Virus record (IMG/VR): IMGVR_UViG_3300027899_000051
Location: 1 to 29,601 of that record
DNA length: 29,601 nt
Source: a virus
Reading direction: 5' to 3' (one strand)
Below, piece after piece: positions 21,216-28,956 of this stretch; within the stretch, counting starts at the first letter, position 1; each line of letters starts with the position of its first letter. A program made the translations under genes and the position numbers. The notes under the pieces were generated by a model that was not told the origin of the DNA, searched no databases, and saw only the letters and a list, made by a program, of their open reading frames with translations.

Positions 21216-22313
21216 ATGAAGACCGAGAAGGCAAACATTCGTCTGTTGGCGCTGATCAGCAACAACGCGCTCGCAGGGGATCAACTGCCCACGGAACTCA
21301 AACTCCTCGACTTCGGCGTGAACCAGACTCGCAAGGGTCCGGTACACGTTGGACAGAAAACGCGGGACATGCTCCCGCGTCTCCAGCGCGAACGCGGGTT
21401 CGATAGCGTCGCGCTCGACTTCGAGCACAACACCGTTCCAGGCACCAAGGCGTACAAAGAGAGCACGGAGCCGAGGTCGGTTGCCGCGTATGGCATTCCT
21501 CAACTCCGAACGGACGGCATCTACCTGACGAGTCTTACTTGGACTCCCGACGGTAAGAAGTCGGCCCGCAACTTCATCGATCTCTCTCCCGCGCCTGAAC
21601 TCGACGACAACGGCGAGGTGATCTTCCTCCACTCGGCGGCGCTCTGCCGCCAAGGCGCTGTGGACGGCTTGAGCTTTTATTCGGTCGATGTGCCGGTCAA
21701 CGCCGGTCAAACTCAACAGGAGAATGCGGTCATGGACAAGATACTTGCAGCACTCAGAAAAGGGTTGGGCCTGGCGGAGACGGCCACCGAGGAAGATATC
21801 CAGAAATGCCTGACGACGCTCATGGCGAGCATCGCGGGGTTCAAGGAGAGCATCACACCGCTTTCCGGGACCGGAACCGCCATCACGGCCTTGAACGCCA
21901 AGCTGGCCGAGATCGAGAAGTCGATCACGACACTTTCCGCCGCGGGCGGTGGAGAGAAAGCTGCGAAGGAACTCGGCGAGAAGATCACGACTCTGACCGC
22001 GTCGGTCGCTGATGCCTCGACCAAGATCGCGACCTTCCAGGCCGAGATCGAGAAGCGGGACCGCGCCGACCTCGTCGCACTGTCGCGCCGCGAAGGCAAA
22101 GTTCTGCCTCTCAATGCGGACCAGATCGCCGCCACGCCGGTGGCGACCCTGCGTGACCTGGTGAAGAACCTCGCCGTCACGGTGCCGGTCGAGAAGCGCA
22201 CGCCCCTTCACGTCCAGGAGTTCTCTGTGACCGCCGAAGCGGAACTCACGGAAGCTCAGAAACAGATCGCCCGCAACTGCGGCGTGGATCCCGAAAAGCT
22301 CAAGAAGAAGTAG
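21216..22313 (+). CDS. Mu gpI-like head maturation protease and scaffold (long form)
   Basis: 365 residues from ATG 21216. The N-terminal half has the gpI family features ALDFEHNT and FLHSAALCRQGAVDGL, the latter matching the conserved S-A-A-L..P-A-x-x-G-L element. The C-terminal half is alanine-, threonine- and glutamate-rich coiled coil (about 190-300) as in the scaffold part, and ends in a basic segment. The protease cleaves itself and scaffold during head assembly. The start is unclear: neither ATG 21216 nor ATG 21207 has a ribosome site, whereas a strong site (GCAGGAGCCC) precedes an ATG at 21176 in another frame. It opens the plus-strand head-tail block. Confidence 0.85.
   Translation: MKTEKANIRLLALISNNALAGDQLPTELKLLDFGVNQTRKGPVHVGQKTRDMLPRLQRERGFDSVALDFEHNTVPGTKAYKESTEPRSVAAYGIPQLRTDGIYLTSLTWTPDGKKSARNFIDLSPAPELDDNGEVIFLHSAALCRQGAVDGLSFYSVDVPVNAGQTQQENAVMDKILAALRKGLGLAETATEEDIQKCLTTLMASIAGFKESITPLSGTGTAITALNAKLAEIEKSITTLSAAGGGEKAAKELGEKITTLTASVADASTKIATFQAEIEKRDRADLVALSRREGKVLPLNADQIAATPVATLRDLVKNLAVTVPVEKRTPLHVQEFSVTAEAELTEAQKQIARNCGVDPEKLKKK
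21732..22313 (+). CDS. Candidate internal-start scaffold (gpZ-like) nested in gpI
   Basis: In Mu the scaffold gpZ is made from an in-frame internal start of gene I. Here an ATG at 21732 (MDKILAALRKGLGL) follows AGGAG at about nine bases and would give 193 residues comprising only the coiled-coil scaffold region. The frame is the same as the long protein. This is inferred from the Mu precedent and the internal ribosome site. Confidence 0.5.
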   Translation: MDKILAALRKGLGLAETATEEDIQKCLTTLMASIAGFKESITPLSGTGTAITALNAKLAEIEKSITTLSAAGGGEKAAKELGEKITTLTASVADASTKIATFQAEIEKRDRADLVALSRREGKVLPLNADQIAATPVATLRDLVKNLAVTVPVEKRTPLHVQEFSVTAEAELTEAQKQIARNCGVDPEKLKKK

Positions 22314-22320
22314 TCGGAGG

Positions 22321-22360
22321 TTGGCCACAAAAAGGCACAAGAGTCGCAAAGAGGGAAAAG
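22321..22360 (+). repeat. Four degenerate 10-base repeats before the decoration gene
   Basis: Consecutive decamers TTGGCCACAA, AAAGGCACAA, GAGTCGCAAA and GAGGGAAAAG share a G-C-A-C-A-A-like frame. They occupy the 76-base gap between the protease and the decoration gene. A-rich CACAAAGG-type short repeats are common in genomes of the Verrucomicrobia type as I recall. The repeat could also serve as a leader for the next gene. Confidence 0.45.
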
Positions 22361-22389
22361 ACAGAAACCAGTAACGAGGAGACGAGAAA

Positions 22390-23502
22390 ATGAGAGTGAA
22401 ACGAATCCTGATTTCGATGGTAGCCGTGATCGCGGCGATCGCCATGACAAGCGATGTGTTTGCGACGGCCTTGTCGGCGTCGAGGAATACGCCGAGCCGG
22501 ACCGGCGCAAAAATCCAACTGACGATCGCGAGCAACGTCGTCATCTACGCGGGCTCGCTGGTCTGCGTGGATTCGAGCGGCCTGGCCAACCCGGCGGCCG
22601 ATACTTCCGGATTTGCGGTGATCGGCATGGCCGAGCAGACGGTGGATAACCGCACGGCGGTCTATGTGGCCACGAAGAAAATCGCGGTGTCGCGCGGAGT
22701 CTTCCGCTGGGCCAATGCGGACGTGATCGCTGCGGCCGACATCGGAAAGATCGTCTACGTAACCGACGACGCCACCGTCAACAAGACCGGCGGCGGCCAG
22801 AACATCATCGCCGGATCGGTTGTCGACGTGGATGACGACGGCGTGTGGGTGGATACCGCCAAAGTCGGCCCGAGCGGAGCGGCGACACCCTCCAGCCTGT
22901 CGGTGAGCGGCGTCTCGACTTTCACCGGTGTGGCGACCTTCACGGCCGAAAGCGTCCATAACGGCGGCATCGATGCCGACTACATCACGACGGACGCAGC
23001 GGCGGGAATCGATAGCAAGACGGCCGGAACGCTGGTCGTCGGGGCCTCGACGGCGACCAAGGTTGAGATTGCCGATACGGCCGTCGAGACCGAGATCCAG
23101 GGCACACTCGACCAGCAAGAGGCCGCCACCTTCGCCACCACTGTGGAAGTCACCGGTCTGACGACGCTGACGGGCGGAGCCACCGTAGGTGCGGCCGGGA
23201 AAGTTACCACCACTCCCGTGGCAGCGGCCAACGCCACGAACGGTCAGGCTGTAACACTCTCCGGCGTCATCAATCTAATCAACGCCACCGGCAGCGCCGC
23301 CAACGGCACAAACACGGTGACGCTGGCCAACGCCTCCGCCGCTGGAGTGTGGGCGGTGATCGTTAACGTGGATACGGCGACGAACCTCTTGGCGGTCGCC
23401 AAGACCGGCAACTACTACGGGCCGGCACTGGAACTCGCCCCGGGCGAGAGCGCCATTTTGTGGGCGCAGAGCACGTCGAAGTGGCACGGAATCGGGGAAT
23501 AG
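22390..23502 (+). CDS. Probable capsid decoration protein with N-terminal signal-like segment
   Basis: 370 residues. The position between protease-scaffold and major capsid, and residues about 35-160 (repeated valine-, alanine-, aspartate-rich strands such as VVIYAGSLVCVDSSGLANPA and VIAAADIGKIVYVTDD), fit DUF2190-like decoration or head-fibre domains. The rest is a threonine/alanine-rich beta region (TFTGVATFTAES, TLTGGATVGAAGKV) ending in ALELAPGESAILWAQSTSKW. Oddly, the N-terminus is a convincing signal peptide (MRVKRILISMVAVIAAIAMT, cleavage near VFA-TA). ATG 22390 follows GAGGAG. Whether the segment is removed or used for export is unknown. Confidence 0.72.
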   Translation: MRVKRILISMVAVIAAIAMTSDVFATALSASRNTPSRTGAKIQLTIASNVVIYAGSLVCVDSSGLANPAADTSGFAVIGMAEQTVDNRTAVYVATKKIAVSRGVFRWANADVIAAADIGKIVYVTDDATVNKTGGGQNIIAGSVVDVDDDGVWVDTAKVGPSGAATPSSLSVSGVSTFTGVATFTAESVHNGGIDADYITTDAAAGIDSKTAGTLVVGASTATKVEIADTAVETEIQGTLDQQEAATFATTVEVTGLTTLTGGATVGAAGKVTTTPVAAANATNGQAVTLSGVINLINATGSAANGTNTVTLANASAAGVWAVIVNVDTATNLLAVAKTGNYYGPALELAPGESAILWAQSTSKWHGIGE

Positions 23503-23544
23503 GCAGTCGAACAGCGGAATAACCGCTCAAGAAGGAGATCGAAG

Positions 23545-24483
23545 ATGGATACGAATCGAACAAACATGGCAACCCTGTTCAACACGTTCCGTGTGGCCTT
23601 CACCGAAGGCATGCAGCGCGGCCCGGCAATTCCTGCCGAGTTGCAGGGACTGTATATGACCCTCGCGGATCTCGCGATGACGGTGCCATCGAGCGGTGCC
23701 GCCACGGTTCACGCGTGGCTCAACCAGATCCCCGGCTTCCGGGAATGGACTGGCGATCGCCAGAAGAAGAACATCTCGACCGACAAGCTCGAAGTCGTCA
23801 ACGCGGACTTTGAGGACACGGTCGGAGTCGCCCGGAACGACATCCTGGACGACCAGTACGGCCTGTATGCCCCGCTCATGGCCAACATGGGCATCGAAGC
23901 CTCGGACGATTGCCTGTGGCTCGACAGGGCCGTCGCAGCCCTCCTGGCGAACGGCAAGTGGATTGACGACAAGGCGTTCTTCGTCGCCAATCGAGTGTAC
24001 GGCGCGAACACCATCAACAACGTGGGCACGGGTGCTCTCACCCAGATCACGCTGGAAGCCGCCGCAGTTCTGATGGCCGGTTACAAGGGGCCGGAAAACA
24101 ATACGCTCAACGTGATCCCGGTTTATCTCATGGTCGGCCCGAGTCTGAGGGGCACGGCATGGGATCTGGTGAAGAACCAGTTCGTGTCGAGCGGCACCGG
24201 CAAGGGCGGCAACATCGAGAACCGTTGCAGGGGTCTCGCGGGTCTCCGCGTCAGCCCGAAACTGACGGGCGCGTATGCCAACTACTGGTATCTCCTGGGC
24301 GTCAAGGGCGGCATGAAGGCCGTGGCGGTCCAGAAGCGCCAGGCTCCGCAGTTCACGTCGAAGGATCAGGCCAGCGACGACAATGTGTTCTTCAACAAGG
24401 AGTTCATCTACGGTGCCGACGCCCGCGGCGAAGCGTTCCTTACCTTCCCGCATCTGGCGTACTTCAGCACCGGCGCGGCGTAA
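23545..24483 (+). CDS. Major capsid protein, Mu gpT-like
   Basis: 312 residues, close to Mu gpT (about 305). The N-terminus (TLFNTFRVAFTEGMQRGPAI) and the early WLNQIPGFREWTGDR are characteristic of the gpT family, an HK97-fold capsid protein. The C-terminus includes NKEFIYGADARGEAFLTFPH, also conserved in the family. ATG 23545 follows AAGGAG at ideal spacing, as expected for the most abundant virion protein. A strong hairpin lies just after the stop. Confidence 0.94.
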   Translation: MDTNRTNMATLFNTFRVAFTEGMQRGPAIPAELQGLYMTLADLAMTVPSSGAATVHAWLNQIPGFREWTGDRQKKNISTDKLEVVNADFEDTVGVARNDILDDQYGLYAPLMANMGIEASDDCLWLDRAVAALLANGKWIDDKAFFVANRVYGANTINNVGTGALTQITLEAAAVLMAGYKGPENNTLNVIPVYLMVGPSLRGTAWDLVKNQFVSSGTGKGGNIENRCRGLAGLRVSPKLTGAYANYWYLLGVKGGMKAVAVQKRQAPQFTSKDQASDDNVFFNKEFIYGADARGEAFLTFPHLAYFSTGAA

Positions 24484-24519
24484 TCGAAACTAAGCTCTGG
24501 ATAGAGCCTCGTGTGCATC

Positions 24520-24553
24520 GAAGGGCCGGCCGGAAAACCCGGACCGGCCCTTC
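24520..24553 (+). terminator. Strong hairpin after the major capsid gene
   Basis: GAAGGGCCGG (24520-24529) pairs perfectly with CCGGCCCTTC (24544-24553). Inside, CCGG pairs with CCGG across an AAAAC loop with one bulged A. No T tract follows, so it is not a standard rho-independent terminator. It may protect the 3' end of the capsid mRNA or cause partial termination, lowering expression of the downstream tail genes. Confidence 0.5.
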
Positions 24554-24590
24554 AACTTCTGAGATATGAGATAGTGGATTTGAGATCCCA

Positions 24591-25016
24591 ATGAGTTACG
24601 TCGAACAAGCCGATATCGAAGCCCTGATCCCAGCCGACTTCCTCAAGCAGGCGCTTGACGATGATGGCGACGGCGAGGCCGATGCGGGCGTGTGGGACAA
24701 AGTGGTCGCCGCCGTCCAGGATGAGATCGATGGCGCCCTGGGCCAGAAGTACTCCGTGCCATTCACCGATCCGTACCCGGCCGTCGTCAAGGCCGCTGCC
24801 AAGGTGCTGACTCTCTGGTCGCTCTATCAGCGGCGCGGCCATCATGGCGATGCCAATCCCTGGGAGACCGAGGCCAAGCGGCAACGCGACAAGCTGGACC
24901 GGATTGGGCGCGGCACGGATCCACTGACACCCGACAACCTGGGCAAGATGCCTGGCGGCATTGTGATCACCGAACCGGCAAAGACTTTCGATAGTGGCGG
25001 AAACCTGATGGCGTAA
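24591..25016 (+). CDS. Mu gp36-like head-tail protein (DUF1320 family)
   Basis: 141 residues. The start (MSYVEQADIEALIPADFLKQ) and WDKVVAAVQDEIDGALGQKY, then VKAAAKVLTLWSLYQRR, match the helical DUF1320/gp36 family, a probable head-tail connector or completion protein. It follows the capsid gene after the hairpin, as gp36 follows the capsid gene in Mu-like phages. Confidence 0.87.
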   Translation: MSYVEQADIEALIPADFLKQALDDDGDGEADAGVWDKVVAAVQDEIDGALGQKYSVPFTDPYPAVVKAAAKVLTLWSLYQRRGHHGDANPWETEAKRQRDKLDRIGRGTDPLTPDNLGKMPGGIVITEPAKTFDSGGNLMA

Positions 25017-25031
25017 GAAAGGAACACGACG

Positions 25032-25268
25032 ATGGACATCAAAGCAGCGAAGTTGACCAAGCAAGGCAAAGCGATCGAAGGCGACCCGCAACCCGGAAAG
25101 TATTACCGCGTCGAAGTCCCTGAAGGCGTGGACGTCAAGGCCGCCGCGCTCGCGTTCAAGAAGGAGTTCCCGAAGAGTTTCTTCGCGTTCAGAGCCACGA
25201 AGCCGCGCACGGCGGAAGAAGCGGCTCCCGCGAATGACGCGAAAGGTCGCGAAACGAAGAAGAGTTAG
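25032..25268 (+). CDS. Small unknown protein of the head-tail region
   Basis: 78 residues. The segment GKYYRVEVPEGVDVKAAALAFKKEF suggests one alpha-beta unit, followed by a disordered charged tail (TAEEAAPANDAKGRETKKS). ATG 25032 follows AAAGGAACACGACG. It lies between the gp36-like and gp37-like genes. No family was recognised. Confidence 0.6.
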   Translation: MDIKAAKLTKQGKAIEGDPQPGKYYRVEVPEGVDVKAAALAFKKEFPKSFFAFRATKPRTAEEAAPANDAKGRETKKS

Positions 25269-25294
25269 CGGATGGGCCTATCGGTGGAGAGACA

Positions 25295-25801
25295 ATGCGA
25301 ATCGACCAGATAATTGATGATCTGAGGAAAGACTTCGACGGCTGGGTCAAAGAGCGCCGTGGAACGTTGACTGTGGCGAAGGATCCCTGGCACGCGCTGG
25401 AGATCCTCTGCACCGGTCCCCAGGGCATTCAGTTCATCCTGGGCTGGGGTGGAGACGACACGGAAGGCGATCAGGCCCAGGAGCCGCTGGGTGACAACGT
25501 CATCGAATTGACGGTGGCCTACAATCTTGGTCTTGAAGCCGATCGCGATGCGGCGCTGATGAAGAATCGGGACAACCGGCCGAGCCTCTTGAAACTCGTC
25601 AACGATGCCAGGGCTCGCCTATTGGCCTATGTCTTTGCCGCCGATGACGAGCCGCAGTTCCTGGCCTATGGCGGCACCACTCCCGTAACGGTGCCCGAGG
25701 GACTTCCCCTGGCGGCGTTCAGGATCCGCGCCACCATTTTGCAGAAGGTTGAGATCGACGAGCAGTATCGAGGCCCAGGCGCTGACCTATTGAGTCAGTA
25801 A
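25295..25801 (+). CDS. Mu gp37-like tail-terminator-type protein
   Basis: 168 residues with the alpha-beta architecture of gp37/DUF1834-like proteins: an N-terminal helix (DQIIDDLRKDFDGW), strands (DNVIELTVAYNLGL), a helix (SLLKLVNDARARLLAYVF), and a strand-rich end (AFRIRATILQKVEI). Its position after the gp36-like gene supports a tail-terminator or neck role. Sequence identity to a named family is weak, so the function is inferred largely from gene order. ATG 25295 follows GGAGAGACA. Confidence 0.6.
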   Translation: MRIDQIIDDLRKDFDGWVKERRGTLTVAKDPWHALEILCTGPQGIQFILGWGGDDTEGDQAQEPLGDNVIELTVAYNLGLEADRDAALMKNRDNRPSLLKLVNDARARLLAYVFAADDEPQFLAYGGTTPVTVPEGLPLAAFRIRATILQKVEIDEQYRGPGADLLSQ

Positions 25802-25869
25802 AGAGCAGCAAGCCCTGAACCGTGCCAAAGGCTCTGGTTCAGGGAAAGGAACGAAGAACGGAGGATAAT

Positions 25870-26220
25870 ATGGCAAATGCAGTCATTCGCGGCCGAGCGG
25901 CCATTTGGGGAATCAAGACCGAGTCGGGCGACACCTATGCCGCCGGTATCATTACCAACCAGGCGCGGGTGATCGCCGGGGAAGAGGACTTCGTTTTCGA
26001 CAACGATGGCTTCACGATCGCAGAAGTCTTTTTCGACGACCGCGACGAATGCGACATCAATGTCATCTGCGAAAGCGCCACGACGCCACCGGCGCGCAGC
26101 GACGACATTCAGATCGTCGGCGTTGATTGCATCGTGCAGTCGGCGGAGGTCAAGTGGGACCAGAAGGGCTGGAAACTTCTGAACGTCAAGGCGAAGAAGT
26201 TTGCCAACCTGACGGAATAG
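25870..26220 (+). CDS. Probable tail tube protein
   Basis: 116 residues from ATG 25870, behind GGAGGATAAT. The sequence is strand-rich and follows the pattern of small siphovirus-like tail tube proteins: an N-terminal strand pair, then DFVFDNDGFTIAEVFFDDRD, a lone pair of strands (DIQIVGVDCIVQSAEVKW) and a closing KGWKLLNVKAKKFANL. The lack of any sheath gene and the following tail chaperone and tape measure genes fit a non-contractile tail. The specific assignment is inferred. Confidence 0.62.
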   Translation: MANAVIRGRAAIWGIKTESGDTYAAGIITNQARVIAGEEDFVFDNDGFTIAEVFFDDRDECDINVICESATTPPARSDDIQIVGVDCIVQSAEVKWDQKGWKLLNVKAKKFANLTE

Positions 26221-26240
26221 CGGTGGAGAAAGGAATCGAT

Positions 26241-26696
26241 ATGGTCAGGAATCATTCGCGTCTCTTCGCGCTTTTCGCGGGCTCAGTGTGCGCTCTGATC
26301 TTTGCGTTGCGCCTTCTTGCCGACACCGTCGCTCCGGCGAGCGTCACGTTCACGAACTGCCGGGCCGACTTGGTGAACGGAGCGGTCTCGCTGACGTCGT
26401 TCGTTGAAGGCACCACGTTGATCATGACGAATTGCGTCGTCTACTCGGGTGGCACCACGTCGAGCGCCGTTCAGGGTCTGACCGACGTCGCGATCGAGAT
26501 CCGGATCGGCGATCTCTTCTCGAGCACCGCCTACACGGGACACGTGATCAATGCGGAATCGGGAACCTGGTGGACGAGCATCACAGTGCCCACCAATTAT
26601 CCGACGACGTTCCTTCAGATGAAACTGACGGACGCCGCAACGAACATGTTCATTTATCCTCTGCGGATCATCCGAACCGTTCAGCCGTTGGATTGA
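26241..26696 (+). CDS. Unknown tail-region protein with N-terminal signal-like segment
   Basis: 151 residues from ATG 26241, behind AAAGGAATC. A hydrophobic segment at about 8-27 (LFALFAGSVCALIFALRLLA) is preceded by basic residues and followed by DTVAPA, as in a signal peptide or anchor. The remainder is a compact beta-rich domain (ASVTFTNCRADLVNGAVSLT, then LTDVAIEIRIGDLFSS). Located between the tube protein and the tail chaperones, where phages usually do not encode exported proteins. It could be a virion decoration or a moron. Confidence 0.65.
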   Translation: MVRNHSRLFALFAGSVCALIFALRLLADTVAPASVTFTNCRADLVNGAVSLTSFVEGTTLIMTNCVVYSGGTTSSAVQGLTDVAIEIRIGDLFSSTAYTGHVINAESGTWWTSITVPTNYPTTFLQMKLTDAATNMFIYPLRIIRTVQPLD

Positions 26697-26707
26697 GAGG
26701 AGCGCCT

Positions 26708-27166
26708 ATGGCCAGGAATCCAAAGAAGGTAGTCGAGGCATTGAACGCGCACGGGGCGAAGGTGGGCGGGATCACGCTGCGCGACTTCACCCCATCCACG
26801 ATCACCATCATGCAGCAGATCAACAGTCCGCTCATGAAAGCGTCGAACGGCAAGGTCGAGATGACGGATATGGACATCCTCCGCATGTTGTTCGTGCTCG
26901 CGCATCCGGCGGGTCACAGCTTCCAGTTCTTGAGTTCAGGGATGAAGGCGTTCGACCAGGCTGTCATCGAGTTCGGCGATGCGATCGCCATGAGCGAGAT
27001 GCCGGACCTCGGGAAGAAACTGCTGGCGCTGTTCTCCAAGGCCATGTCCACGGCTCCATCGAGTCCCACCTTGGAGGGCACCTCGGGCTCAAAAAAAGAC
27101 GAGGGAGCCGCCCAGATCCGTTCTTCGAAATCCCCTGTAGGGGAAACGGACTCGGCTGGCTCCTGA
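26708..27166 (+). CDS. Tail assembly chaperone, short form (gpG-like)
   Basis: 152 residues in the unshifted frame. It starts at ATG 26708 behind AGGAGCG. The helical N-terminal domain (ITLRDFTPSTITIMQQINSP, MTDMDILRMLFVLAHP) is typical of tail chaperones that coat the tape measure. The sequence ends in a low-complexity tail after a run of seven A bases, exactly where a -1 frameshift would switch to the extended product. It precedes the tape measure gene. Confidence 0.82.
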   Translation: MARNPKKVVEALNAHGAKVGGITLRDFTPSTITIMQQINSPLMKASNGKVEMTDMDILRMLFVLAHPAGHSFQFLSSGMKAFDQAVIEFGDAIAMSEMPDLGKKLLALFSKAMSTAPSSPTLEGTSGSKKDEGAAQIRSSKSPVGETDSAGS

Positions 27167-27426
27167 CGATCATCGATGCCATTGCCAGTGAATATGGCTG
27201 GGCCGAGCAGTTCATCTTCGAGGAACTCCCGCTCTGTAGAGCCTTCATGTACTTCAGGGCGATCAAGTCGCGGTATGACGAGAACGATACCGGGCCGACG
27301 TTCGAAGATGAAGACATGCTGGATGGCGACATGAAGGAATATCGAAACCTGCTCCGCGCCGCCGTCGCGCAGTTCCGGCGGATGAAGCGCGGCGGGTCCG
27401 CGAGGCGAAGGAAGGGGAAGAAATAG
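26708..27426 (+). CDS. Tail assembly chaperone, frameshifted long form (gpGT-like)
   Basis: Slipping back one base at A AAA AAA (27091-27097) joins the chaperone to an open frame without a start codon that runs to TAG at 27424. The total is about 239 residues. The extension reads RRGSRPDPFFEIP, then GLGWLLTIIDAIASEYGWAE, then QFIFEELPLCRAFMYFRAIK, ending in a basic tail (SARRRKGKK). This is the known G/GT arrangement of lambda-type tails, where the long form recruits the tube protein. The region is otherwise a 260-base gap in gene coverage with good coding character. Confidence 0.8.
27091..27163 (+). promoter_or_regulatory. Programmed -1 ribosomal frameshift signal
   Basis: The slippery heptamer A AAA AAA occupies 27091-27097 with zero-frame codons TCA AAA AAA GAC. 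Six bases later GGAGCC (27104-27109) can pair with GGCTCC (27158-27163), enclosing CCGTT (27118-27122) with AACGG (27145-27149) and TCCCC (27131-27135) with GGGGA (27140-27144) around a TGTA loop. Slippery site, spacer and nested stem together are the standard -1 frameshift layout. Confidence 0.78.
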
Positions 27427-27428
27427 CC

Positions 27429-28955
27429 ATGCTGCTCCAAGCCATGATGAAACTCGACTCGACGGGTTTCACGAATCCCCTCAACGGGATCCGGAGCGGC
27501 GTCAGCGGCACGATCAAGACGCTCGCGGCGCTGGCCGGGATCACCGTCAGTGTCGCCGGAACGATCGCTGGCCTCAAGAACGCGCTTCAGGTAGGCGGTC
27601 AGCTCTCCGAACTCTCCCAGCGGACCGGCATTGCGGTCAAAGACCTGGTCATCCTGCGCCAGGCATTCGACGACACCGGCGTGGGAGCCGACTCCGGCGT
27701 GCAGGCCATCACTCTCATGCAGAAGTCCCTCAGCGGAATGAACGACGAGGGCCAGCCCACCAACAAGATGTTCAAGCAACTTGGCCTCAATATGGAAGAG
27801 TTGAAGGGGATGGGTACGGGCGACCAGCTCCAGGCCATCGGCAAGGCCATCATGACGCTCAAGGATCCGGCCCAGCAGACGGCCGCGAGCATGGCCATCT
27901 TCGGGCGATCCGGAGCGGCGATGAAACAGTTCTTCTCCGACCCGGCCGCGATCGAGACGGCCACCAAGTCGCTGGGCAGCATGCCCGCCGTTCTTGAACG
28001 GAACGCCGCGCTCTTCGATTCGATCGGGGACGCAATGGGTCGCATCAAGAGCAAGGCGACCGGCTTCTTCGCGGGCATCATGGAAGGCATCGCACCGGCG
28101 CTCAAGAGCATCACGGATTCCCTGGACACAATCGACTTCACCAAGTGGGGCGTCGAGATCGGGAAGGTCATCGGGATCCTGCTGGAGGCGTTCAAGGAGG
28201 GCAAGCTGGGTACACTGGCCGGGCTCAGCCTGAAGATCGGATTCGGAGAGGCCATAAACTTCCTGGCCGGGACGATCGGTAGCGCTCAGTTCTGGAAAGG
28301 CGTAGGTCAGCTGGTCCTGGGCGCGTTCCTCGGCATTGGCGGCGCACTGCTTAAGATATTCATGACGCCGATCACCTATCTCCAGGCGGGCATGGACAAG
28401 GTCGTCGATGAACTCTTCGCCGCCCTGGCGAAAGTGCCTGGCATCAGCAAGGCGATGGGCTTGGAGAACTACGGCGAGGCCAAGAGCTTCAAGGAGCATC
28501 TGACGGATCGCGAGCAGAACGGATTCTTCCTGAAGGACGCGGCGGACGAGTCCAGCAAGATGTCCGCCGACATGATGGCCTCCGGGATGGCGAATCTCCG
28601 GGAAGGCATGAAGTCCAAGAACGTGATCGATACCTCCGAGTGGAAGAACTCGCTCGGCGATATCTGGAGCGGACTGAGCGAAACCTTCAAGGCCAAGCAG
28701 GAGGCTCTCCAGGAAGCAGCGAAGACCGTCGTCCCCACGGGGACGGCTTCTCTTCAACCCGTTGGCCGGGACAAGACGAAGCTGGAGATCGCGAGCGATC
28801 GCCTGGCGAAGATCGGCCTCTATGTGGGCGGTGGGGCGACGATCGATCTCGCCAGGAAGACCGCAGCGGCGACGGAGCGGACCGCCAAGGCCGTTGAGAA
28901 GATGGTGTCGAAGATGACAGCGGGACAGCAAGTGGTTCCTGTGTGGGGAGCGTAA
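27429..28955 (+). CDS. Tape measure protein
   Basis: 508 residues. The N-terminal third is alanine-, leucine- and glycine-rich helix (TIKTLAALAGITVSVAGTIA) followed by a typical tape-measure segment (QRTGIAVKDLVILRQAFDD). A hydrophobic central region lies at about 245-320 (AINFLAGTIGSAQFWKGVGQ, LVLGAFLGIGGALLKIFM). The C-terminal part is helical. At about 0.15 nm per residue it would set a tail of roughly 75 nm, short for a siphovirus. ATG 27429 lies two bases after the frameshifted stop. Confidence 0.88.
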   Translation: MLLQAMMKLDSTGFTNPLNGIRSGVSGTIKTLAALAGITVSVAGTIAGLKNALQVGGQLSELSQRTGIAVKDLVILRQAFDDTGVGADSGVQAITLMQKSLSGMNDEGQPTNKMFKQLGLNMEELKGMGTGDQLQAIGKAIMTLKDPAQQTAASMAIFGRSGAAMKQFFSDPAAIETATKSLGSMPAVLERNAALFDSIGDAMGRIKSKATGFFAGIMEGIAPALKSITDSLDTIDFTKWGVEIGKVIGILLEAFKEGKLGTLAGLSLKIGFGEAINFLAGTIGSAQFWKGVGQLVLGAFLGIGGALLKIFMTPITYLQAGMDKVVDELFAALAKVPGISKAMGLENYGEAKSFKEHLTDREQNGFFLKDAADESSKMSADMMASGMANLREGMKSKNVIDTSEWKNSLGDIWSGLSETFKAKQEALQEAAKTVVPTGTASLQPVGRDKTKLEIASDRLAKIGLYVGGGATIDLARKTAAATERTAKAVEKMVSKMTAGQQVVPVWGA

Positions 28956-28956
28956 T

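Noticed and set aside
21213-22544. 443-codon minus-strand frame opposite gpI and the start of the decoration gene
   Set aside because: It crosses two real genes and the repeat gap, and is rich in arginine and aspartate as expected of an antisense shadow.
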